From contig CAVWQV010000015.1 of NCBI GenBank assembly GCA_963757115.1, forward strand, positions 1-64,000: a stretch of 64,000 bases of DNA. Reading direction: 5' to 3'. The translations under genes and the position numbers were made by a program. This DNA is from CAVWQV01 sp963757115. GTDB taxonomy: Bacteria; Pseudomonadota; Alphaproteobacteria; Acetobacterales; Acetobacteraceae. Within the stretch, counting starts at the first letter, position 1, and each line of letters starts with the position of its first letter. Under the pieces are notes generated by a model. The model was not told the DNA's origin. It searched no databases and saw only the letters and a program-made list of their open reading frames with translations. Of the stretch, positions 8,915 through 16,885 are shown one piece after another.

Positions 8915-10389
8915 GCCGCACCCCGCTGGCGTGCAAGCGTGAGCTGGGCCGCGAACGGGCCGCTTTCACGGTAAAGCGCGTAGAGCTTTCCCACGATCGC
9001 GTCCGCTCGCGCCGTGTCGAACCAGGCCGGCCCGCCGACGCGGGCCTCGTCCTCCGGGCGGAGCATAACGCGCTTCGCGCCCGGCTTGGGTGCGGACGAG
9101 ATCAAGGGGTCGCCGCGGTCGCGCAGCCGCCGCACGCCGCGCCAGCCGATGCGGTGATAGCTCATGGTCTCGCTTTCGAGCCCCGGCACGATCGTCTTGA
9201 CCACTCTCACCGGGCTGTCCGGCGGCGAGCAGTCCACGCAGAAAATCTCCAGCCCATCGGCGCGCAGCCGATCGGCGAGCAATCGGAGGCGGTCGGCGGC
9301 GTCAGCGATGGTTGCGGCCGGAACCGTCGGCAACGACGAGAGCGACACATGGCTGCGGTCGGAAAACACGCTGTCCGCGAGCCGGCGCCGCAACTCGTGT
9401 GCGTCCTGGCCGACCCAATCGGCCATCGTTTCCAGCGCCCGGTTCTCCTCCTCCTCGACCAGCGCCACCCGCATCTGCCGGTCAGCGTAGTCGGGCGGCA
9501 GCATCGTGCGGAGCGCGTCGATCGGGCCGTGCGTCGCCGCCTTTCGTGCGCGCGAGCCAACGAACTCGAGCAGCGCCTTGCGTAGCGCGCGGGAACGGTC
9601 GGGGTGCGATGCTTCGCCGCACGCGGTCACCTGAATTGGCGCGAACGGCTCGCCCTGGTCGTCACCGACGACATAAAGATTGGATAATCCGAAATCGGTG
9701 CAGGCAAGCTTGACCCTCGGGCCGATGCCGAGCGTCTGCAGCCGATGCAGGAGGCCGGTGACGGCCGGGTCTTCCTCGGTGTCGATCTCGACCACCACGC
9801 CAGCATCAAGCGCGCGATAGGTCAGGACGTTGCCATCACGTTGCAGCAGCTCCATGAGGCCGTGGGCGATCGCGTGCGGGTAGTCAAGCCCAGCGCCGAG
9901 CCCGTTGGTGATGGGCATGATGAGGCGCGCGGGTTCCTTCAACTGATACGGATACGCGGCAACCCACTCGCGCGGTACGAGCACCGTCTCGCGCGTCGGC
10001 CACCGCTGCCCCTCCACCCAGGCGAGCGGCATGTCCGGCGTGTAGTCCGAGCCGGCGGGCAGGCAGAGCGTGAGCGGATCGGCGACCGCGCGCACGCCGT
10101 AAGATCGCACAAGTTCGGCGTAGCTCGCGACCGTGCGGGGCGCCGCGCCGACCCAGGCGCCGGCATGCACCTCCTCGCACAACTCGCCAAGGGCTCCGAC
10201 CTCGGCTTCAACCGTCTCGAAGCCGTAGCCGTAACCGACGGTCGCCGGTTCGTCCGGCAGGATGAGGCTCGCCTGCACCACTGGGATGCCGACGCGGTCC
10301 ATCGTGTCGATGCGGAACACGTCCACGCGCCCCGATCTCGGCATGGTGGCGAGAAAGGCGTCGGCTACGGCTCGGAGGTCGTTGCTCAC
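8911..10389 (-). CDS. YcaO-domain protein
   Basis: The 492-residue protein contains the YcaO ATP-binding elements in order: GYGYGFETVEAEVGALGELCEE (residues 52-73), TNGLGAG (161-167), GLMELLQRD (177-185) and HPDRSRALRKALLEFV (262-277). YcaO enzymes use ATP to activate a backbone amide oxygen, giving azolines, thioamides or amidines in RiPPs and related chemistry. The C-terminal third holds FCVDCSPPDSPVRVVKTIVPG, also common in the family. No E1-like ocin-ThiF partner, TfuA, lantibiotic-type gene or recognisable precursor peptide is encoded nearby, so the substrate is open. The gene overlaps both neighbours by 4 bases (ATGA) and the frame is intact. Confidence 0.88.
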   Translation of the reverse strand: MSNDLRAVADAFLATMPRSGRVDVFRIDTMDRVGIPVVQASLILPDEPATVGYGYGFETVEAEVGALGELCEEVHAGAWVGAAPRTVASYAELVRSYGVRAVADPLTLCLPAGSDYTPDMPLAWVEGQRWPTRETVLVPREWVAAYPYQLKEPARLIMPITNGLGAGLDYPHAIAHGLMELLQRDGNVLTYRALDAGVVVEIDTEEDPAVTGLLHRLQTLGIGPRVKLACTDFGLSNLYVVGDDQGEPFAPIQVTACGEASHPDRSRALRKALLEFVGSRARKAATHGPIDALRTMLPPDYADRQMRVALVEEEENRALETMADWVGQDAHELRRRLADSVFSDRSHVSLSSLPTVPAATIADAADRLRLLADRLRADGLEIFCVDCSPPDSPVRVVKTIVPGLESETMSYHRIGWRGVRRLRDRGDPLISSAPKPGAKRVMLRPEDEARVGGPAWFDTARADAIVGKLYALYRESGPFAAQLTLARQRGAA

Positions 10390-11237
10390 GGCGCGGCTCC
10401 GTTCGTTCCGGTGAGTCCGGCCACCGAGAGGTGACGTACCGATGGCGGTTGGGCGAGCTGGTCATCAAGCACGGCCAGTGTGATCGCACGGTCGATGCCG
10501 GGCGCGTACTCGAACGGCGTGCAAACGGTATCGAAGTCGAGCGGGGCGATCACGTCGCGATAGCGGCGAACTTCGGCGGGCGAAAGCGGGATCGCCTTGT
10601 GGAACGCCTTGTGCGTCGAGACTGCAACATTGTTCCCCTCGGCGTCCTGGTCGATCTTAAAAGCGTCGCCGCAGAACAGGATGCGCCGCGACGCGTCGTG
10701 CAACACGGCCTGACCCTCGTAATGTCCGCCGACATGGTAGAGGGTGAGTCCCGGACGCAATTCGAGGCGGTCGTCGTACGGCCAGGTCACGCGGAACGCC
10801 TTCGTCATGCGAAGGTCGTCCTTTTGAATCGCCAGGATTTCCGGTGCGAACGCGTCTTGCAGCTGCCACAACGCGCCGTAGCCGTGCGCGTGGCTCGCCG
10901 CGAGATACCGGACGCCGCCGAGCCCGGCGATCTCGGCGAGCATTGCGTCCGTGTAGAACGGGGCGGCCTCGAACGCGACATTGCCGTCGGGATGCAGCAG
11001 CAGCCAGCCGGTGCCGTTGAGCCCAAACGGCGGGCTGGTTGAGAAGGCGACGAGATCACCGTCGAGCGCTCGGACCGTGCCGCTCAATCGGTCGCACATT
11101 TCGGCGACGGTGTGAAAGCGCCATCCGTCCTCCGGCAGATCATTGCGCACATCGGTACAGACCGGGCAATCGGGTGGCGGCGCGAAGTAGCGCTGCCAAA
11201 AGCCGCAATTGCCGCACGCGTAGGGTGTCAATGGCAT
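10386..11237 (-). CDS. Metallo-beta-lactamase-fold protein with N-terminal zinc ribbon
   Basis: The 283-residue product starts with a zinc-ribbon/rubredoxin-like knuckle, CGNC at residues 8-11 and CPVC at 24-27. An MBL-fold domain follows: AASHAHGYGALWQLQ, LTLYHVGGHYEGQAVLH and RILFCGDAFKIDQD. The usual HxHxDH metal motif is reduced to HAHGYG, lacking the Asp and final His, while the later His and Asp ligands remain. It may bind one metal or act as a non-hydrolytic or flavodiiron-like module. It overlaps the YcaO gene by 4 bases and the oxidoreductase gene by 10. The substrate is unknown. Confidence 0.82.
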   Translation of the reverse strand: MPLTPYACGNCGFWQRYFAPPPDCPVCTDVRNDLPEDGWRFHTVAEMCDRLSGTVRALDGDLVAFSTSPPFGLNGTGWLLLHPDGNVAFEAAPFYTDAMLAEIAGLGGVRYLAASHAHGYGALWQLQDAFAPEILAIQKDDLRMTKAFRVTWPYDDRLELRPGLTLYHVGGHYEGQAVLHDASRRILFCGDAFKIDQDAEGNNVAVSTHKAFHKAIPLSPAEVRRYRDVIAPLDFDTVCTPFEYAPGIDRAITLAVLDDQLAQPPSVRHLSVAGLTGTNGAAP

Positions 11238-12237
11238 CGCGCATCCTCGCGGTAGGCTTGGGCGATCAGCCGCATCGTTTGCAGGTCGCGTCGAACGTCG
11301 AATGGTCCGGGCTCCCCGGTTTCGACCGCACGGGCGAAGGCAGCCATCTGCCGGGTGAAGGGGCTTTCGGCGCTGTCGGGAATGTCGAGCAGCCGAGCGC
11401 CATCCGTATCGCTCCGGGTCAGCGTGACGCGGCCTCCGGCGTCCTGTCCCATGGTGTCATCGGCAACTAGCAGGCCCTTGGTGCCGACGATCTCGAGCCG
11501 ACGCCGGGGAAGCGATTCCGGGCAATTGTAAGCGACGTGCAGGGAAGCCAGCACGCCTTGTCCGGTGCGGCCGATCAGCATGGCGCCGTCGTCGACCGGG
11601 TAGTCGTGGACGCGCCGCTGGGTGAGCGAAACCGCGTCCACGATCGGGCCGCCCAGGAGATAGTCGATCAGGTCGAGCCCGTGCGGTGCAAGGTCCATGA
11701 GTGCGCCGCCACCGGCCCGCCGGCGGTCAATGCGCCAGTTGTCGCCGCTGCGGCCCCGTTGCCAGGCCGCATCGAGCCAGCACGCATAGACGATGCGCAC
11801 AGCGGTGACCTCGCCTACCGAACCGTTGCGGATCGCGTCCCGGACCGCGGCATGGGCGGGATGGTGGCGCTGGTCGAACGCGGTGCCGTACAGCGTCCGC
11901 TGCGCCTGACGGCGTCGGCCATCGCTTCGGCATCGGCGAGATCGGCCGCCATCGGTTTTTCGCATAGTACCGGCTTGCCGGCGCGCAACGCTGCTTCGGT
12001 CGCGGCGCGGTGCAGGTGGTTCGGGGTCGCCACGTAGATCGCCTGCACAGCTTCATCGGCCAGCAAGGGCTCGATCCCGGGGTGCACGCGCCCGCTGGTG
12101 AGCACGGCGGCGGCATCGCGCGCCTCGGCGCTCGGATCGCAGACTCGGCGCACGACGCCGCCCGCGGCGACGATGCCGGGCGCCGCGAAATCCCGCGCGA
12201 CCCAGCCAAAACCCACGATGCCCCAGCCGAACGGCAT
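11228..12237 (-). CDS. Gfo/Idh/MocA family NAD(P)-dependent oxidoreductase, frameshifted
   Basis: The N-terminal Rossmann domain reads WGIVGFGWVARDFAAPG, then IYVATPNHLH and GKPVLCEKPMA, the EKP signature of the family. The C-terminal substrate domain lies in another frame and contains LYGTAFDQRHHPA and GGGALMDLAPHGLDLIDYLLG. The two join near 11905-11912 (MADAVRR/AQRTLYG), which implies one indel. The complete protein would be about 336 residues, normal for the family. Members include inositol 2-dehydrogenase and glucose-fructose oxidoreductase, so action on an inositol or sugar intermediate of this locus is plausible but not shown. The ATG directly follows the stop of the methyltransferase. 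Confidence 0.85.
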
Positions 12238-13080
12238 TCACCATCGCTCCGGCAGGTCGACAAGCTCGCGCCGCAGCGCCCATTGCGCCGTCGCTTCGCC
12301 GTGATGGCGGCTGCGCGGGCAACGGTCCGTTGCGGATACGTGGCGCGCGGGCCGTATTCGGCGGCGTAGCGATGCGACGGCCAACGGAGGCGGCCGCTTG
12401 CGTCATAGAGCGGATTGCGCGTGAGGACGGCACCGGGGGGCGGCACGGTGAGCGGTCCACTTGCGCGCCCGGCGGCGACCAGCCCGGCGTCCTGTCGCGA
12501 GCGAGAAGGCTTCCACGTCACGAACCCGCACCCGCGGACGGGCGACGCTGCTCGATCAAGCGCGCGGGTCAATTCCGCATCGTCGTACACGGTCGCGCCA
12601 GGGAACAGGGACGCGAGTTCAGCATTCGTCACCGCCGATCCGGCAGACAGGTTGGGCCACTCGCGGTTGTGCACATGACTGATCGCAAGCCATCCGTCCG
12701 GGGCGCTCGCCAACCGCAATTGACGCGCGACGTAAGGCTTCGGCTCGAGGAAGTAGAACGCGTCATGGCACGCGACGAGATCGTAGCGGGCGTCCGCGAC
12801 CGGCCAAGAGTGCGCCGCATCGAAGCAGACGAGATCAGCCTCGGGAGCAACATAGTTGCGGGCGATCCATAGCTTGGCGAACACCACGTCAGCGCCCGTG
12901 CAGCGCACGCCGCAGCGCCCCAGCGCGCGCAGGTGATGACCGACGCCGCAGGCCAGTTCAAGGCGCGTACGCGGGCCGTTCCAGTGCGCTCTGGACCAGC
13001 GCCAGTCCGGCGAGGAAGGTCGGATCGCTCCAGCGATGGGCGAAGTAGTCTGCGACCGGACCCCAGGCGAGCAGTCCCAT
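12238..13080 (-). CDS. Class I SAM-dependent methyltransferase, frameshifted twice
   Basis: Three pieces in different frames form one protein of about 280 residues. The N terminus (from ATG 13080) reads MGLLAWGPVADYFAHRWSDP. The core has LELACGVGHHLRALG (SAM motif I), GADVVFAKLWIARNYV, YDLVACHDAFYFLEP and WLAISHVHN. The C terminus near 12240 reads HHGEATAQWALRRELVDLPERW before the stop, which is followed at once by the oxidoreductase ATG. Frames change near 12970 and 12315. It is encoded 22 bases after a Trm112-like gene, and Trm112 proteins activate class I methyltransferases, so the two probably pair. The methyl acceptor is unknown. Confidence 0.75.
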
Positions 13081-13102
13081 GGCCTCGCGCAGGCTGAGCC
13101 GG

Positions 13103-13375
13103 TCACGGTTCGCGCACCAGGCGGCGCAGATCGTCCGGCTCGGCTTTCGGGCCGCCCCACCAATCGTCCTGGTCGGCCAGCACCAGGGTCAAAGCGCCGA
13201 ACGCGTCACCGTCGTCGAGGCAGGCGAGCGCGCGGGCGCGCAGACTCGTCGCGTTCCACGCGCAGAAACGGGATGCCGTCGATCACCGGCCAACGTGCCC
13301 GGCCGTCGCTCAACGAGTGCGGTGTGTCGGCACGAGCGCCGCCCCCGAGACGGGAGAGCGCAGCGTCGGGCTCAT
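13103..13375 (-). CDS. Trm112-like small protein, frameshifted
   Basis: Reading across two frame changes (near 13310 and 13240) gives about 90 residues: MSPTLRSPVSGAALV, then SDGRARWPVIDGIPFLRVERDE, then ALACLDDGDAFGALTLVLAD and a C terminus DDLRRLVREP. The xWPVIDGIPFL segment matches the YPIxDGIPxL core of Trm112/YcaR-type proteins, although the zinc cysteines common in that family are absent. Its ATG overlaps the HD-gene stop as ATGA, and a methyltransferase follows, the usual partner. It is too broken for any ORF caller. Confidence is moderate because the protein is reconstructed over two indels. Confidence 0.6.
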
Positions 13376-14269
13376 GCGGTGAGGCCTATTCCGGCCAGCA
13401 CCTCGTCCTGGAAGCGCTTCACCGGGCCTTCGTGCACCAGCGCCATGTCGACCAGAACGGTGCGCATCGACAGCTGGCCGGGCCTTAGATGCTGCTCGAT
13501 TTGCAGCACCCGATCGATGGCGTCGGCCGCATGGAACGCGCGCCCTTCCGGCGTGTCGGCATCTGGGAGGACCGCTCGTGCGGCGATGACGCGCGCCCGG
13601 GCGGGATCGTCGAGCTCCGCGAGCGCGAGCGCGGTCGCATTGCTCATCACGAGTGCCAATCGTCGCCGAGCAACGCCTCGCCGGTGAAGCCGCTATCCGG
13701 CAATCGAGCATTGTGCAGGTGATGCGCGAGCCCCGCCAGGAACACGACCGAAGGATCGGCGCCGTAGCGCGGCGCCAGCAACACTCCGTAGACGGCGACG
13801 GCAAGGCAGTGCTCCGCGTGGTTCTCCGGGGGCTCGAACAAGAGGCGCGGCTTTCCCGGGCAGGTGACGCCGGCGCGCGGTTGCGCCGCGAGCCGCGCGA
13901 CGAATGGTGGCGGCGCCAGCGCCGGGCTCGGGCGCGTCGAGCGCCACGGTGAGTTCGGCGTGCAACTCGGCCGGCAAGGCTTCGCCTAGTTCGCGCAAGG
14001 CGGACTCCCGGATGCGCTTCGCTGCAGCCGCGTGAAATGCCGAGTTCGGAAAGCGTCGGACCGTCGATGTCCCCGAGTGTGATCGCGACCAACGCGGCGG
14101 CCGTCGTCGCCATGGCGGCATTCGCGTCGCCCGCGATCTCGCGCCGCCACCCCGAGGCGAACAGCCGCTCGGCGATGCTGCCGTTCCGGCCGGCCGACCG
14201 AACTCGCTTCAGCTCCCCGACCTGCCGCAACAGGTCGAGCGATGGACCCGGATCGGCGGATTGCGGCAT
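13372..14269 (-). CDS. HD-domain-like protein, frameshifted three times
   Basis: Four pieces make one protein of about 298 residues. The first starts MPQSADPGPSLDLLRQVGEL and ends near GDIDGPTLSELGI. The second has KRIRESALRELGEALPAELH. The third has ENHAEHCLAVAVYGVLLAP and VFLAGLAHHLHNARLPD. The fourth runs from SNATALALAEL to HEGPVKRFQDEVLAGIGLTA. Breaks are near 14030, 13915 and 13655. The third piece resembles the HD-hydrolase metal core, but the usual HD doublet is HH (GLAHHLH), so phosphohydrolase activity is doubtful. It sits 10 bases after the inositol-phosphate synthase gene and overlaps the next gene. Function is not assigned beyond possible HD fold. Confidence 0.6.
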
Positions 14270-14279
14270 GGCCGCTCGC

Positions 14280-15473
14280 CTATTGCGGAGCGCCCAGCCA
14301 GTCCATCAGATGCCGCTGCTGCATATGCAGGGCGTGCTCCGGGGCATGTCCGTTGGCCACCATCGGCGCCTTGAAGAACACCGAAAGCTGCTCCTGCACC
14401 CCGGCCTCGCCGCGCTGCTGCGCAAGATCGAGCACACGGCCGATCTCCAATACCAGCGGGGCCGCGAGGATGCTGTCTTTGCAGAGGAAATTGACTTTGA
14501 TCTGCATGCGCTGGCCGAGGAAGCCGGTGACGTCGATGTTGTCCCAGGCCTCCTTGTCGTCGCCGCGCGGCCGGTAGTAGCGTATATCCACGATATGATC
14601 CTCGACCGCATAGCCGAGCATCGAGTCGAGCACCTTGCCCTTGGTTTTCAGCTTCGATTCACAACTCGCGGGATCATCCAGCGCCAAGCCGTCCCGATTG
14701 CCAAGGATGTTGGTCGAAAACCAGCCGTCCACGTGCAGCGCGCGTGCGCGCAACGCGGGCGCGATCACCGTTTTCATCATCGTCTGGCCGGTCTTCCCGT
14801 CCTTGCCGGCAATCGGCACGCCGCGCCGCCGTGCGAGTTCCACCAGCGCCGGCACGTCGGCCGCCAGCGACGGGGTAAAGTTGGCATACGGGATGCCGGA
14901 CGCTATCGCAGCGTAGGCGTAGAGCATCGCCGGACCGATGCGCTCGTCGTCCATGTCGAGCGCGCGCTCGAATGCATCGATCGAGGCGAACAACTCGCCA
15001 TCGCTCGGCCAGCGCTCGGTGGATGCGAGGTTTACCAGCACCACGTTGTCGAGATTGGCGTCTTCTCGAAAGCGCCGGAGGTCATCGCCGATTGCGGAGA
15101 TCGCCGCGCGATGGCCGGGTGCCACGCGCATGTTGCGTCCGGTCACGTTGCGGCAGAATGCGTCACTGCCGACCGCGGGCCAAGGCCGTATCGCACGCAG
15201 CGGGCTTGCGACCTCTGCCAACACCTCGTCCTGTAGCACACGATGTTCCCGCGCTGCCTCGCTGAGATCAGCATCGTTGAGATCCCAACCGCCGAAAACG
15301 ATGTCGCGATAGTCGGTCAGGCCCGGCACGCTCACATCAGCCAACGGGAGGCCATCGACGCGATTTCCGCCGCGCTTCAGCATCTCGACTCCCGCGATCG
15401 CCGTGGTAGCGACGGCGCCGCCGACACCCACCACAGCAAGGCCCAGCTGTCGCCTACCCTCGACGCTCGACAT
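14280..15473 (-). CDS. ino1: myo-inositol-1-phosphate (inositol-3-phosphate) synthase
   Basis: The 397-residue protein shows the full signature of this NAD-dependent enzyme, which cyclises glucose 6-phosphate to inositol phosphate. It has a nucleotide-binding GVGGAVATT at residues 16-24, AGKDGKTGQTMMKT at 222-235 with catalytic lysines, NRDG, SKLKTKGKVLDSMLGY, DIRYYRPRGDDKEAWDNID and LCKDSILAAPLVLEIGR. Length matches the bacterial/archaeal type. In bacteria inositol phosphate is made mainly for inositol phospholipids, mycothiol-type thiols, osmolytes or secondary metabolites. Here it heads a packed gene set with a GT4 and a PIG-L enzyme, which points to an inositol-containing glycoconjugate. 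The frame is intact. Confidence 0.95.
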   Translation of the reverse strand: MSSVEGRRQLGLAVVGVGGAVATTAIAGVEMLKRGGNRVDGLPLADVSVPGLTDYRDIVFGGWDLNDADLSEAAREHRVLQDEVLAEVASPLRAIRPWPAVGSDAFCRNVTGRNMRVAPGHRAAISAIGDDLRRFREDANLDNVVLVNLASTERWPSDGELFASIDAFERALDMDDERIGPAMLYAYAAIASGIPYANFTPSLAADVPALVELARRRGVPIAGKDGKTGQTMMKTVIAPALRARALHVDGWFSTNILGNRDGLALDDPASCESKLKTKGKVLDSMLGYAVEDHIVDIRYYRPRGDDKEAWDNIDVTGFLGQRMQIKVNFLCKDSILAAPLVLEIGRVLDLAQQRGEAGVQEQLSVFFKAPMVANGHAPEHALHMQQRHLMDWLGAPQ

Positions 15474-15582
15474 TCACGACTCCGGAATTGTGCTGTGTTC
15501 GCAAATTGGCCGTTTTGAGACTTCGCCAATCACGAGATCGCGAGCGAGCGCGAAGTTTGAGTGCCAAAGGGCCGCGATTGCT

Positions 15583-15611
15583 TCGTGCGAAACCAGTTTA
15601 GTTCCGCACGA
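15583..15611 (-). terminator. Strong hairpin between the aldolase and inositol-phosphate synthase genes
   Basis: TCGTGCGAAAC and GTTCCGCACGA flank a 7-base loop. On the minus strand all 11 positions pair, one as G-U. It starts 28 bases after the aldolase stop. There is no following T-run, so it is either a weak or factor-assisted terminator, a 3' stabiliser, or a leader element for the inositol-phosphate synthase operon. The remaining intergenic sequence (15474-15638) holds no gene that I can support. Confidence 0.5.
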
Positions 15612-15638
15612 GAATTTCGCCGGGGCTGGCCGCTTGGT

Positions 15639-16577
15639 CTACGTTGGCATCGAGCGACGCTGGTACGCGCGCCCGGCCCGCGCCGTGTCTTCGCGATTGC
15701 CGGCGACCACCCGTACACCCTCGTCAATCCGTGCGGCCACTGTCTCGGGCGTGCAGGCTTCGAGGTACGCAATGCCATTCGAGCGGCAGGCGGCCAGCAC
15801 CCGCTCGCGAGCTTCGCGCATCTCGGGCGGATACGGAAACCGTTGCACCTCGACATAGCCGAGCGACAGGCCGAGATCGCCGGGGCCGAGTTCGGCGAAG
15901 CCGATCCCGGGAACCGCGAGGATCGCCTCGCACCGCGCGATCCCTTCAGGACTTTCGAGCTTGACGCCGAGCAGCAGCTCGCCCTCCGGGTTGAGCGGCC
16001 AAGGATCGCAGCGCCGGAGGTATTCCGCTTCGGTCAGGCCCCAAATGGGCGCCGCACTGCTTTCCGAGCCGCGGCCCCGCGTTCCTGTGCCGAGCGGACG
16101 TCCGACTTCCCGCGCCGCTCCGCGCATCCGTGCGGCGGGGGAGGGCAGGGATGGATCCACCCCCGCCAGCTGATGCGGATAGCGGCAGCATTCCACGAAG
16201 GCCTGCACCGCGTCCGCGCTCTCCGCTTGGCAAAGCACGAGACCGTGCACGCCCCGCCCGAGGATCTGCCGGAACTGCCACGCATTGTAGCGAACGTTCG
16301 CGGCATCCGTGCCGTTGACCGGGACCTCCACAATGATCGCCGGCGTGCGGTGCCCCGACCGGGTCGGCCCCGCCTCGCTCATGCCGCGCATGTAAACCGC
16401 GAGCCCCGCCATGTCGAACGCGCCGTGCTCCATGCCGACATTGATGTAATCCGCCCAGGTGGCGGCATCGGCGCGGCCCTGCTCGTAAGTCAGCACGTGG
16501 CCGCTATGGGCGCCATCGTAATAGATCGCTTGGCCGCTCTTGAGCAGCTCGACTGCGCGATTGATCCGATCCGGCAT
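15639..16577 (-). CDS. HpcH/HpaI aldolase family protein
   Basis: From the ATG at 16577 (MPDRINRAVELLKSG) the product is 312 residues; an upstream in-frame ATG would add 21 residues without family similarity. It contains GLVLCQAESADAVQAFVE, LLLGVKLESPEGIARCEAILAVPGI and AELGPGDLGLSLGY, the barrel strands with metal-binding Glu and Asp of the HpcH/HpaI class II aldolases, such as 2,4-dihydroxyhept-2-ene-1,7-dioate aldolase. These split or form 2-oxo-acid aldols. A long insertion (about residues 150-200) lies between barrel strands. A 165-base gap with a hairpin separates it from the inositol-phosphate synthase gene, so it may or may not share the pathway. Confidence 0.82.
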   Translation of the reverse strand: MPDRINRAVELLKSGQAIYYDGAHSGHVLTYEQGRADAATWADYINVGMEHGAFDMAGLAVYMRGMSEAGPTRSGHRTPAIIVEVPVNGTDAANVRYNAWQFRQILGRGVHGLVLCQAESADAVQAFVECCRYPHQLAGVDPSLPSPAARMRGAAREVGRPLGTGTRGRGSESSAAPIWGLTEAEYLRRCDPWPLNPEGELLLGVKLESPEGIARCEAILAVPGIGFAELGPGDLGLSLGYVEVQRFPYPPEMREARERVLAACRSNGIAYLEACTPETVAARIDEGVRVVAGNREDTARAGRAYQRRSMPT

Positions 16578-16651
16578 TTTCTGCGCTCCCGCCGTGCAAC
16601 GATCGCGTCGCAAGTGAGTTGCTGGCCTCGGTCTCAGCAACGGAGCGAGCG

Positions 16652-16861
16652 ATGGCCGACAAACTCAAGCCCGGCGACAAGGTGACGTGGAACACGTCGC
16701 AGGGAGAAACCCACGGCGTCGTCGAGAAGAAGGTAACGGGGACCACCCACGTGAAGGGCCATGTCGCCAAAGCGAGCAGGGAAGACCCCGAGTACCTCGT
16801 GAAGAGCGACAAGAGCGGCAAGGAGGCCGTCCACAAGCCAGACGCGCTGCACAAACGCTGA
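16652..16861 (+). CDS. DUF2945 (hypervirulence-associated TUDOR-like) protein
   Basis: The 69-residue protein from MADKLKPGDKVTWN has the DUF2945 pattern: KPGDKVTWNTSQGETHGVVEKKVTG, then ASREDPEYLVKSDKSGKEAVHKPDAL. These small cytoplasmic proteins form a TUDOR/SH3-like barrel of unknown function and are common in soil bacteria, often near stress genes. I chose the ATG at 16652 because homologues start at MADK; an upstream ATG at 16619 adds 11 unrelated residues. It diverges from the aldolase gene and stands alone. Confidence 0.85.
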   Translation: MADKLKPGDKVTWNTSQGETHGVVEKKVTGTTHVKGHVAKASREDPEYLVKSDKSGKEAVHKPDALHKR

Positions 16862-16885
16862 GAGGCGCGTCAGCGCTCCGCCGCA

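Noticed and set aside
11727..13163. Apparent 478-residue methyltransferase fusion protein
   Set aside because: Its N- and C-terminal parts are out-of-frame readings of the neighbouring genes; the true methyltransferase segments lie in three frames between 12238 and 13080.
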